A stretch of 54,720 nucleotides of DNA from an uncultured Collinsella sp. Its GTDB lineage: Bacteria > Actinomycetota > Coriobacteriia > Coriobacteriales > Coriobacteriaceae. Each line of letters begins with the position of its first letter. Position 1 is the first letter of the stretch. Location: NCBI GenBank assembly GCA_900757505.1, contig CAAEOE010000004.1, positions 1 through 54,720 of the forward strand, read 5' to 3'. The notes beneath the pieces are model-generated. The model saw only the letters and a list, made by a program, of their open reading frames with translations, was not told the DNA's origin and did no database searches. The position numbers and the translations under genes are program-made. Of the stretch, positions 16,942 through 24,993 are shown in pieces.

Positions 16942-19011
16942 CTATCGAACCGAAGAATCGCCCGAGGCCGAAGAGGTATCGGGCTCGTCATAAATCACGC
17001 CGAGCACGTCGCGCACGACATGCATCGCGGTATCTGAGCCACCGCCGCCCTGCTCCAGGACGGTAGCGATGACATACTTGGGGTCATCGGCCGGTGCATA
17101 GGCGCAGAACCACGCGTATTCATCCTCGCCACTTTTCTCGCCCGTGCCCGACTTGCCGTATACCTGCGGCGTCAGGGTGCCAAAGTGAGCCGCCAGGGAC
17201 GTCGATGCCGTGTAAATCACGTCGTGCATGCCGTTGCGAACAAGAGCCAAATCCGAATCGCTGTTGATCTTGGCCTCCAGGCGCTTCTTCTTGCCCTTGC
17301 CGTTGTACTTATAGGCATCGCCGTCGCCATCGCGCGACACGGCAGACAAAAACACGTGAGGCACGTACTGTTTGCCGCCGTTGGCAAGACCCATATAGGC
17401 ACACGCCATCTGCAGGGGCGTCACCAGGATGTCGCCCTGACCGATGGCAATGTTGGTCATATCGCCGGCATTCCACTTGCGGTCCTCGGCAGATGCGTCG
17501 GTGAAGTACGACTCTTTCCACTCGGCATCGGGAATACGACCCGCGCCCTCACTCGGCAGATCGATACCGCAGGTCTTGCCTAGACCCCAGCGACGAAAGA
17601 CCTCCTGCAGACCCTCGGGATGTTGCTCGTCATAAAAGAACGCCTTGCCCATGTCGTAGAAGACAGGGTCGCACGAGTTGGCGATTCCCGACTGCAGCGT
17701 CATGGTGCCGTGGCCGGAATGCAGCCAGCAGTACTTGCCCCACGACTTGCCCAGACCCGTCCAATAACCCGTGCAGTTGGTCGTCTGCCCCGACGTGTAG
17801 GTTCCAAACTCAAGACCGGCCAGCGCCGAGAGCGGCTTGATGGTCGAGGCCGACATGTACTGTCCGCTAATGGCGCGGTTGAGCAGCGGGTGCGAACCCT
17901 TGTCATCATTGAGCTCGGTCCACACGTCATTTGAGACGCCGCCGATAAAGACGGACGGATCGAACTTGGGCTGGCTCGCCATGCCCAGGATCTCGCCATT
18001 GTTGGGATCGAGACACACCACAGCGCCGTTGCCGGCATTGCTGTAGCCAGTGGTCTTGGCAAGCTCGATAGCGCTCGCCAGTGCCGTCTCACAGGCCTGT
18101 TGGATCTTAAGGTCGAGCGTGAGCTTAATGTCGGAGCCGGCCTTCGCGGGCACGGCGCCGGCCTGACCGGTCACATTGCCCGAGGCATCGACCTTGACGG
18201 TCTGCTCGCCACGAATACCCTGCAGCAGGTTTTCGTAGTAGCTCTCAACGCCCGCCTGGCCCACGATATCGCCCGACTGGTACGTAATCTTGCCAGCAGA
18301 AGCATCATCATCGCCAGAGGTTTTCTTATTCTGGGCCTCGAGCTGCTCGGACGTAATGGTGCCGGTATAGCCCAAGATATGGCATGCCGTCTCGCCGTAT
18401 GGATACTGGCGTTCGGTACGCTCGGCAATCTTGACGCCCGGGAACTCGCCGGCGTGCTCCTTGATATAGGCAACCGTGGAGCGACGGACGTCCGTCGCGA
18501 TGGTATGCAGGCTCTGAGCGCCCTCTGTATTGTCCTGAATATTGCGAAGGACCGCCACATAAGGCATTCCAAGCACGTTGGCAAGATGGCGAACCAGAAC
18601 CTCATCCTCGGCAAGGTCGCGGTAGGCCACGACAGCAAGTGAGGGACGGTTCTGGACAAGCGCCACGCCATTGCGGTCGAGGATGCGGCCGCGCACAGCG
18701 GGTGTGGTAACGGTGCGAGTCTGATTACTATTGGCCTGCTTCTCGTAATAGTCCGACGAGACCATCTGCATGCCCCACAGCTTGACGGCAAGTGCCGCAA
18801 ACATCGCGCCCACACCCGTGGTGAGGATGGAAAAGCGGCCCTTAAAGGCGGTCGCCGCGGTATTGCCCTCGCCCTCGGTGGCGCGCGGGGCCGTTCCATG
18901 CTGTGTATCGTAGGTAAAACGGGAATCGCCACGACGCATGATGACCAGCGCGACCACGATGGCCACAACCAGCACGATACCGGCGATAATAACCGTCATC
19001 TGGGAAGACAT
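16942..19011 (-). CDS. mrdA: Penicillin-binding protein 2 (elongasome transpeptidase)
   Basis: Class B transpeptidase partnering RodA. It has 689 residues with two hydrophobic N-terminal segments (about 6-25 and 60-80), a dimerisation domain starting at VRGRILDRNGVAL, and a transpeptidase domain. The catalytic STIK tetrad is Ser389-Lys392, the second motif reads Ser446-Cys447-Asp448 (SCD in place of the more usual SxN), and the third is Lys620-Ser621-Gly622-Thr623. The first membrane segment followed by a 35-residue cytoplasmic loop is longer than in proteobacterial PBP2. It sits between mreD and rodA in the cell-shape operon. Confidence 0.94.
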   Translation of the reverse strand: MSSQMTVIIAGIVLVVAIVVALVIMRRGDSRFTYDTQHGTAPRATEGEGNTAATAFKGRFSILTTGVGAMFAALAVKLWGMQMVSSDYYEKQANSNQTRTVTTPAVRGRILDRNGVALVQNRPSLAVVAYRDLAEDEVLVRHLANVLGMPYVAVLRNIQDNTEGAQSLHTIATDVRRSTVAYIKEHAGEFPGVKIAERTERQYPYGETACHILGYTGTITSEQLEAQNKKTSGDDDASAGKITYQSGDIVGQAGVESYYENLLQGIRGEQTVKVDASGNVTGQAGAVPAKAGSDIKLTLDLKIQQACETALASAIELAKTTGYSNAGNGAVVCLDPNNGEILGMASQPKFDPSVFIGGVSNDVWTELNDDKGSHPLLNRAISGQYMSASTIKPLSALAGLEFGTYTSGQTTNCTGYWTGLGKSWGKYCWLHSGHGTMTLQSGIANSCDPVFYDMGKAFFYDEQHPEGLQEVFRRWGLGKTCGIDLPSEGAGRIPDAEWKESYFTDASAEDRKWNAGDMTNIAIGQGDILVTPLQMACAYMGLANGGKQYVPHVFLSAVSRDGDGDAYKYNGKGKKKRLEAKINSDSDLALVRNGMHDVIYTASTSLAAHFGTLTPQVYGKSGTGEKSGEDEYAWFCAYAPADDPKYVIATVLEQGGGGSDTAMHVVRDVLGVIYDEPDTSSASGDSSVR

Positions 19012-19024
19012 CTACGGGCCTCCC

Positions 19025-19591
19025 CTATTTGAGCTTGCGGGTCTTGGGCTTAAAGCGCATACCCGTCAGGCGTCCGCCACGTGCGGAGAATCCATAGCCG
19101 GACTGCGGCACGACGCCGGACATCAAAAACGGAATGGCAACCAGACCCGTCAGGATCGAGGACGGCAGCGCATGGCCGAAGATCGCCACGACAAAGCTCG
19201 TCTCCAAACCCATAAACAGCAAGATGATGCTGTAGATCACATTAATGACGAGCGCAAAGGCGCCCACGGTGATGCCGCGCGCACTCGGGGTACCGCCCGT
19301 CTGACCGACGGCGCTGTGCACCAGGGCAAAAGAACCCACGGTCAGCAGGAGCGACATAACGCCCACCGGCACGGCAGCGGACAGGTCATAGAACAAGCCG
19401 CTGCAAAAACCGCACACGACGGCACGGGTCGGGTCGCCCGAGAACACGCTTAGGCACACCAGGATAATCATGAAGTTGACGCGACCGCCCGCAATGGAGA
19501 TCTGCGGTGCCAGGCCTGCCTGCAGCAGCACGCACACAATGGCGGCGATCACAAACGTGCGGGAGCTCATCCCCTGCTCGTGTAGATCCAT
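19025..19591 (-). CDS. mreD: Rod shape-determining protein MreD
   Basis: Small polytopic elongasome protein, about 188 residues with five to six predicted membrane segments and the typical hydrophobic pattern (SIAGGRVNFMIILVCLSVF, then GFCSGLFYDLS). I prefer ATG 19591, with AGGGGG seven bases upstream. ATG 19597 is too close to it. The sequence is poorly conserved as usual for MreD, so the call leans on the mreB-mreC-mreD-mrdA-rodA order. Confidence 0.88.
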   Translation of the reverse strand: MDLHEQGMSSRTFVIAAIVCVLLQAGLAPQISIAGGRVNFMIILVCLSVFSGDPTRAVVCGFCSGLFYDLSAAVPVGVMSLLLTVGSFALVHSAVGQTGGTPSARGITVGAFALVINVIYSIILLFMGLETSFVVAIFGHALPSSILTGLVAIPFLMSGVVPQSGYGFSARGGRLTGMRFKPKTRKLK

Positions 19592-19602
19592 GGACATGCC
19601 CC

Positions 19603-20601
19603 CTATTCGCTCGAGCCGGAATCGGTCGTCTCGGACGTGTCAGAACTGTCATCCGAGCTCTCGTCCTTCGTCTTGGTCGCAGCATCGCGCGACGTTCCCT
19701 GCGGTGTGCTGTTGGCCGTGCTCACGTCCTCATCCGAGGCCGACTGTTCGTCGGTCAGCGAGGTGATGACCAGCACTTCCTCGTTGTTCTCGGCCGTCGT
19801 CTGGGCGCGCACCACAATGGTGTAGTACACGTCGTTTGCCGATTTCTCAACCGACGAGACGGTGCCAAGCGGAAGGCCCTTGGGGAACACGCCACCGATG
19901 CCCGAGGTCACGATGATATCGCCAACCTTAACGTCGGAGTCAACGCTCACGTACTCAAGACGCAGCGTGCCGTCAGCCTGACCCTGCAGCATGCCCTGGG
20001 CGCGCGTGTCCTGCACCATGGCGGACACGCCCGAGTTCTCGTCGCCAATCAAGCGCACGGTCGACGTTTTGGCCGATACCTCGATAATCTGGCCGATAAC
20101 ACCGGCAGAACTCGTCACGGGCATGTTGATGGTAAGGCCGTCGGCAGAGCCCTTGTCGATGGTAACGGTCGAGGTCCAGGCATCGCCAGAGGCACCAACG
20201 ATACGAGCAGCGGTCGATTTGAGGTTGTAGGTCGACTGCAGGCCGACCAGCCCCTCCAGACGCTCGGCGGTCTTTTGAGCCTCGGAGAGCTCAGCAACCT
20301 TAGAGGTCAGTTCCTCGTTTTGCTTCTTGAGCTCGTCGAGCGTGTCCTGCGACGCCGTAAGGTTAGAGAACACGTTGCCGATCGCATTGAAGGGAGCCGC
20401 CACAGCCGAGCCCACAAAGCGCACCGGCGAGGTTATCGTCGTCACGCCCGAACGCACGGCATGAATCGGTCCTGCCTCGCCCTCGCGAATGTAAAACGTG
20501 AGCAGCAACACTGAAATCAGGCTGAAAACAATCAACGGGCGCATACCCGTTGATTGTCGCTTGGTATTCAGATTTGTGGAGAAACCCGAAGATCGTGCCA
20601 A
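19603..20601 (-). CDS. mreC: Rod shape-determining protein MreC
   Basis: Bitopic periplasm-facing scaffold that links MreB filaments to the RodA-PBP2 synthase. It has 332 residues: a short cytoplasmic arm, one membrane segment at about 20-37, a coiled coil (LDELKKQNEELTSKVAELSE, about 110-135) and beta-barrel domains with DKGSADGLTINMPV and VGDIIVTSGIGGVFPKGLP. The last 60 residues are Ser/Thr/Glu/Asp-rich and probably disordered. Confidence 0.95.
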   Translation of the reverse strand: MARSSGFSTNLNTKRQSTGMRPLIVFSLISVLLLTFYIREGEAGPIHAVRSGVTTITSPVRFVGSAVAAPFNAIGNVFSNLTASQDTLDELKKQNEELTSKVAELSEAQKTAERLEGLVGLQSTYNLKSTAARIVGASGDAWTSTVTIDKGSADGLTINMPVTSSAGVIGQIIEVSAKTSTVRLIGDENSGVSAMVQDTRAQGMLQGQADGTLRLEYVSVDSDVKVGDIIVTSGIGGVFPKGLPLGTVSSVEKSANDVYYTIVVRAQTTAENNEEVLVITSLTDEQSASDEDVSTANSTPQGTSRDAATKTKDESSDDSSDTSETTDSGSSE

Positions 20602-20622
20602 ATGGAATCCACCTTTTGGAAA

Positions 20623-21666
20623 TTAAGCATTGGTCTGGACGAAGCCGCCATCAAACGCATTGGCCTCGAGCACGCGGGCACAGCCGTTAACGACGTTATC
20701 GAGCGCCGTGGGGCTGACGTTGACCGAAACACCGGTCTCATCGCGCAGGCGCACGTCGAGACCGCGCAGCAGCGCGCCGCCACCGGTCAGCAAAATGCCG
20801 TAGTACATAAGGTCAGAGGCAAGATCGGGCGGCGTGGCATCGAGGGCGTCCTTAACGGCCTTGGCCATCTCGTCGAGCGGCTTGTTGAGCGCGCGACGGA
20901 TCTCCTCGCTCTCGATGCGCACGGTCTTGGGCAGGCCCGTGATCACGTCACGGCCGTTGACCTCGACGTCGAGCTCGTCCTTGAGCGGCACGGCGGAACC
21001 GACCTTGATCTTGATGTCCTCTGCCGTACGCTCGCCGATGGCCAGGTTGTAGGCATCGCGAACGTGCGTGAGGATGGCCTGATCGAACTCGTCACCGGCA
21101 ATACGGATGGACTGCGAGACGACGATGCCGCCCATAGCGATAACGGCGACCTCGGTAGTACCGCCACCGATGTCGATGACCATGGAGCCGGTGGGCTCCT
21201 CGACGGGCAGGTCGGCGCCGATAGCGGCGGCCATGGGCTCTTCGATCAGATAGGCCTGGCGGGCGCCGGCCTGGATCGTGGCCTCAAAGACGGCACGCTT
21301 CTCGACCGACGTGACACCGGAGGGAACGCAGACGACAACGCGCGGACGCGGGGTCCACGGATAGCGCTTCTCGGACGCCTTGTCGATAAAGTAGCGAAGC
21401 ATGGCTTCGGTAACATCGAAGTCGGCGATGACGCCGTCCTTCAGGGGACGAACGGCCACGATGTTGCCGGGCGTACGGCCGAGCATGCGCTTTGCCTCGA
21501 TACCGACCGCCAGGATGCGCTCGTCGTTCTTGTCGATGGCGACGACGGAGGGCTCGCGAATGACGATGCCCTTGCCGCGCACGGAGACAAGCGTATTTGC
21601 GGTACCGAGGTCGATGGCAAGATCGCCCGCATAGCTACCGAAGAACATATCCATCAAAGAAAACAA
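20623..21666 (-). CDS. mreB: Actin-like cell-shape protein MreB
   Basis: Cytoskeletal ATPase that directs lateral wall synthesis. It has 347 residues, the family length. Phosphate 1 loop DLGTANTLV, the EPMAAAIGA block, phosphate 2 MVIDIGGGTTEVAVI and the GGGALLRGL adenosine motif are all present. The start is TTG 21666 with AGGAG five bases before it. An ATG four codons later is possible. A -10-like TAGTAT lies upstream near 21717. It is first of the five-gene mre-mrd operon. Presence of this operon suggests elongated rather than coccoid cells. Confidence 0.97.
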   Translation of the reverse strand: MFSLMDMFFGSYAGDLAIDLGTANTLVSVRGKGIVIREPSVVAIDKNDERILAVGIEAKRMLGRTPGNIVAVRPLKDGVIADFDVTEAMLRYFIDKASEKRYPWTPRPRVVVCVPSGVTSVEKRAVFEATIQAGARQAYLIEEPMAAAIGADLPVEEPTGSMVIDIGGGTTEVAVIAMGGIVVSQSIRIAGDEFDQAILTHVRDAYNLAIGERTAEDIKIKVGSAVPLKDELDVEVNGRDVITGLPKTVRIESEEIRRALNKPLDEMAKAVKDALDATPPDLASDLMYYGILLTGGGALLRGLDVRLRDETGVSVNVSPTALDNVVNGCARVLEANAFDGGFVQTNA

Positions 21667-21726
21667 CGCAACTCCTGATGTGTTGGATGATTGCTGGAAA
21701 ACTACTAGCTCATCATACTAGCGCAA

Positions 21727-21759
21727 GCCCGGCACCTCACTTGCGGTGAAGCGCCGGGC
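21727..21759 (-). terminator. Stem-loop after the TPR gene
   Basis: Arms GCCCGGC and GCCGGGC enclose an inner six-pair stem, giving about 13 pairs with one small internal mismatch. The following minus-strand bases (TTGCGC) are only weakly T-rich, so it may be a modest terminator between the TPR gene and mreB. Confidence 0.55.
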
Positions 21760-21781
21760 AAAGCTAAATCCCATAAGGTCA

Positions 21782-23086
21782 CTACTGGTTGTCAGCAGCC
21801 GAGAAATCCATATCGAGCGAGGAAACGGCCCAGCCGATATGGTTGTCGGAGCGCACGAATTTGACGGTGTACTCCTGCTCGCCGCCCTTGGACAGCGATG
21901 CCTTCACCTTAGCGGTCGTCTCGGTCATGGACTGATCCATGCCCTCGACGGACACGGTGGCACCCTGCGGAATCGAAGAGATGATCATCGACTTGACGTC
22001 CTCGGACAGGCTCGAGGCCAGGCAAGACTCGGCCTTTGCGGTGTCACCGTCGCCGGCAGCCTGGAACAGATCGGTAACGACAGACTCCTGAGACGGGAAG
22101 CCAAAGCCGCGCGTGTAGGCAAAGCCCAGACCGCCCGCAGCGATCAAAATGAGCAGAAGCAGCACGATGAAGACTTTGAGACCCGTGTGGCGATGGCGAC
22201 GACGGACCTTGGCCTGCTTACGGTCCTGACGGTCCTGCTGGACCATCTCGGACTCGGACAGCGTAAAGAAGCCGGTGTCCGAGGGATCGGGCATAAACTG
22301 ACCGGTCGCGCCCGTAGGATCGAGCGGGTCGACGGCGGGAGCGTCCATCGCGGGCGCCGGAGCCGTGGCCATAGCCGTCTGGGCAGACAGCGCGGCAAGC
22401 GAATCGTGCACGCGGGCAAGCTCGTCGGCCTGCTCAGAGGTGAGCTGGTAGATGCCATCGGCAGTAGCGGCGTTAAAGGCGTCGAGTGCGTCGGAGGGGC
22501 GGCCGGCGGCAGAAAGCGCCTGACCCATGCCGGCGTTGAGCGCACGCGTATCGTCGCGGGGGCCGGCAAAGTCGATAGCCGTACGGTAGGTCTCCACGGC
22601 ATCCGCCGGACGGCCGAGCTTAATGAAGCAACGACCGAGCTCGCCGAGTGCGGCGGCAGGAGCCGGATTGGCGCCGTCTATGGCAGCCTGACGGAAGGCG
22701 GTACCCGCGTTGGCATAGTCGCCCGACTGGAACAGCGCGTTACCCAGGCCCAGATAGGCCTTGAACGGCGTGGCATAGGAAGCATCCTGCGTAGCAGCAG
22801 AGAACGCCTGGGCGGCCGTCGTGTAGTCGCCCACGGCGGCGAGTGCCTTGCCGCGGTTGGTGAGCAGCGCGCCGCGCTTGCCGTAGGTGCCGTCATTGAG
22901 GGCAGCGGCGTAGGCCTCGGCGGCCTCGGCATACATGCCCAGGTGCATCAAGGCGTTGCCGCGAAGGTGATCGGCCTCGCCCATAATCTCATCGGGAGTT
23001 TTTGCCGCCCCAAGCATCTGGGCTGCAGCGGAAAAATCACCCGCGCGGTAAGCGGCGCGGCCCTGTTGGATCAGCTGGCTATTCAA
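21782..23086 (-). CDS. TPR-repeat protein with C-terminal membrane anchor
   Basis: A 434-residue protein I cannot name. Residues 1-230 are a series of tetratricopeptide-like repeats (recurring A-x-GD/GR-x-x-A-A patterns every 34-36 residues). Then come a Pro/Ala/Asp-rich linker, a basic patch RRRHRHTG and one membrane helix (about 308-328). An extracytoplasmic domain of about 105 residues (SQESVVTDLFQAAGDGDTA) resembles the DUF4878/lumazine-binding-like domains found on lipid-facing proteins. The orientation is probably TPR inside, small domain outside. The start is TTG 23086 with AGGGG upstream. It lies 11 bases after the cyclophilin gene and probably shares its promoter. Confidence 0.8.
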   Translation of the reverse strand: MNSQLIQQGRAAYRAGDFSAAAQMLGAAKTPDEIMGEADHLRGNALMHLGMYAEAAEAYAAALNDGTYGKRGALLTNRGKALAAVGDYTTAAQAFSAATQDASYATPFKAYLGLGNALFQSGDYANAGTAFRQAAIDGANPAPAAALGELGRCFIKLGRPADAVETYRTAIDFAGPRDDTRALNAGMGQALSAAGRPSDALDAFNAATADGIYQLTSEQADELARVHDSLAALSAQTAMATAPAPAMDAPAVDPLDPTGATGQFMPDPSDTGFFTLSESEMVQQDRQDRKQAKVRRRHRHTGLKVFIVLLLLILIAAGGLGFAYTRGFGFPSQESVVTDLFQAAGDGDTAKAESCLASSLSEDVKSMIISSIPQGATVSVEGMDQSMTETTAKVKASLSKGGEQEYTVKFVRSDNHIGWAVSSLDMDFSAADNQ

Positions 23087-23097
23087 GGAAGTCCCCT

Positions 23098-23640
23098 TTA
23101 CTCGTGAACGATCTCGACATGGACGATCTCGTCGCCGGCACGCAGCTGCGAAATCACATCGAGACCCTCGACCGTGGTACCAAAGACGGTGTAACCGGAA
23201 TCGAGGTTATGCTGGGCACCCAAGCAGAAGTAGAACTGCGAACCCGCGGAATCGGGGTCCATGGAGCGTGCCATGGCAAGGGCACCATCGACATGGCTGT
23301 TGCGCGGATTGGTGGCAAACTCGCCCTTGATGCAGTAGCCGGGGCCACCGGTACCGGGCATGCCGTCGGGGCCCTCAAGACCGGCAGCGACGTCGGCGCC
23401 GGACATGTCGCGGGTATTGGGGTCGCCGCCCTGGATGACAAAACCGGGCACATAGCGATGGAACTTAAGGCCATCATAGAAGCCCATCGTGGAAAGCTCG
23501 CAGAAGTTCGCGACATGAATGGGAGCGCCCTCGCCGTCAAACTTGACCTTGATGGTACCCTTCGACGTCTCGATAACGGCGCACTCGTCGCCGGCAAGCT
23601 GATACTCGGGCGTGTAGAGCTCTTTCTTAAAACCAAACAT
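23098..23640 (-). CDS. Cyclophilin-type peptidyl-prolyl isomerase
   Basis: Catalyses cis-trans isomerisation of prolyl bonds. The 180-residue product has the cyclophilin core: GLKFHRYVPGFVIQGGDP carries the catalytic Arg and the Phe-Gln area, followed by GPGYCIKGEF, LAMARSMDPDSAGSQFYFCLG and YTVFGTTVEGLDV. There is no signal peptide, so it is cytoplasmic. A well-formed promoter lies upstream and GAAGGAAC precedes the ATG. Confidence 0.93.
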   Translation of the reverse strand: MFGFKKELYTPEYQLAGDECAVIETSKGTIKVKFDGEGAPIHVANFCELSTMGFYDGLKFHRYVPGFVIQGGDPNTRDMSGADVAAGLEGPDGMPGTGGPGYCIKGEFATNPRNSHVDGALAMARSMDPDSAGSQFYFCLGAQHNLDSGYTVFGTTVEGLDVISQLRAGDEIVHVEIVHE

Positions 23641-23679
23641 GTGGTTCCTTCCTCGTGCGTTTAAAGCATATTTGTACGA

Positions 23680-23709
23680 ATTGTAGCAATAAGCATGCGC
23701 TTACATCAA
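23680..23709 (-). promoter_or_regulatory. Promoter of the cyclophilin-TPR unit
   Basis: Minus-strand TTGATG (23709-23704), an 18-base spacer and TACAAT (23685-23680), with TGC directly before the -10 (extended -10). Transcription would start near 23673, about 33 bases before the start codon. Confidence 0.65.
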
Positions 23710-23747
23710 TTGCGCACGTAGGTTATGCCGACTATGGCGAACTAATT

Positions 23748-24890
23748 TTAGGAACGCTGCTGCGGCTTCCAGGAGCCCACGTTGGCGTCGTACTGATTCA
23801 GCGCGCTGTTGCCGCCCTGTGCGATGGGTGCCAGGATCTCGCTTTGGTGGGAACTCATCGACTCGCCATCGGGAATAGCCAGCGAGATATCCCAGCTCTG
23901 GCAGATCACGTCGACGCGCTCATACATCCACTCGGCAAGCTGCTTTAAGTGGGCGATGTCATCCGCATAGACCGTATCGTCCTGGTACTTAAGGTTGTTG
24001 AGCTCATCTTGCGTCTTTTTGATCTGGTCGCGCAGGGCGTAGGCACTCTGCGAAAGCTCCTGACGGGTGGACAGCGGCGTTCGGAGATAGCCGTTATTAA
24101 AGGAATCGATGACCTCGCCGATCTGGTCCTCGTCACCGTAGGACACGATGGTCTGATACAGACCGTCGAGCCTGGTATAGAGCTGATCATCGGTGAGCAC
24201 GGTTTCTTCCTGGACCACCTCGGCAGAATCGTCCTGCTTGGTATCGTCCTCAGTCGCCTCGCCCTTTTGGCGCGTGGGGAAGGTGGTTTGTGCAGCCTGG
24301 CCAAACTGGTCATAGAAGCCAGGCATGACACCCATGGGATCGGCCGTCACGAACCAATAGGCACCGCCGCAAAGGACGGCAAGGACCGCGATGATAATGA
24401 GCGGCTTGGGGATATGACGCTTGTGCTTGTGATAGGCGTCCTCGTCGGGATGCACTTTGCGCTTGGGTTTTTGAGCATCGTCATGCAGGGAAACGGGCGT
24501 GGGAATATCGACCTTGGGGATACCGAAATCCTTATCGAAAGCCGGCAGCACGCAGGTCTCGTTAGGATCGGCGGCGTCCGAAAGAACCGCGGCAGCCGAG
24601 GCGGGCGCATGCGGCACCTCGGTATCGATCTGCTCTTGCGTTAGGCGCGGAAAGCCCGCCGTGCGGCCCGCTGCCAGGTCGGATGCGGCCGCGTCCTCAG
24701 AGAGGATACCCGGAGCGGGGCGTCCGCATTTTGGGCACGTACGATCATGCGGAGAAAGACGGGCACCGCAGCCCTCGCAGAACACGAACTCGGTGTGCTC
24801 GGGACCATCGCCCGGACCCACATAGGCGTTGCAGTAGGGGCAGAACGAGGCGCCGTCCTCGATAGTCTTAAGGCAATGCGGGCAGATCAC
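23748..24890 (-). CDS. Zinc-ribbon membrane protein, function unknown
   Basis: Not assignable to a named function. The start is GTG 24890, six bases after GAGG, giving 380 residues beginning ICPHCLKTI. Two zinc ribbons come first (CPHC...CPYC and CEGC...CPKC, residues 3-60), then a long low-complexity cytoplasmic linker and a basic patch KHKRHIPK. One membrane helix (about 165-185) and an outside domain of about 190 residues rich in charged helices complete it. The topology (zinc ribbons inside, helical domain outside) suggests a sensor or regulator of envelope processes. That is inference. Confidence 0.8.
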   Translation of the reverse strand: MICPHCLKTIEDGASFCPYCNAYVGPGDGPEHTEFVFCEGCGARLSPHDRTCPKCGRPAPGILSEDAAASDLAAGRTAGFPRLTQEQIDTEVPHAPASAAAVLSDAADPNETCVLPAFDKDFGIPKVDIPTPVSLHDDAQKPKRKVHPDEDAYHKHKRHIPKPLIIIAVLAVLCGGAYWFVTADPMGVMPGFYDQFGQAAQTTFPTRQKGEATEDDTKQDDSAEVVQEETVLTDDQLYTRLDGLYQTIVSYGDEDQIGEVIDSFNNGYLRTPLSTRQELSQSAYALRDQIKKTQDELNNLKYQDDTVYADDIAHLKQLAEWMYERVDVICQSWDISLAIPDGESMSSHQSEILAPIAQGGNSALNQYDANVGSWKPQQRS

Positions 24891-24993
24891 GGCATCCTCT
24901 TTTCGAAGCAATTCAAACAATCGAGGTTAGAGCATAACATCGCCACGGCCCCACAGGAGCAAGGCACCAATTCAACATCGCCAGGGCGCGTAG

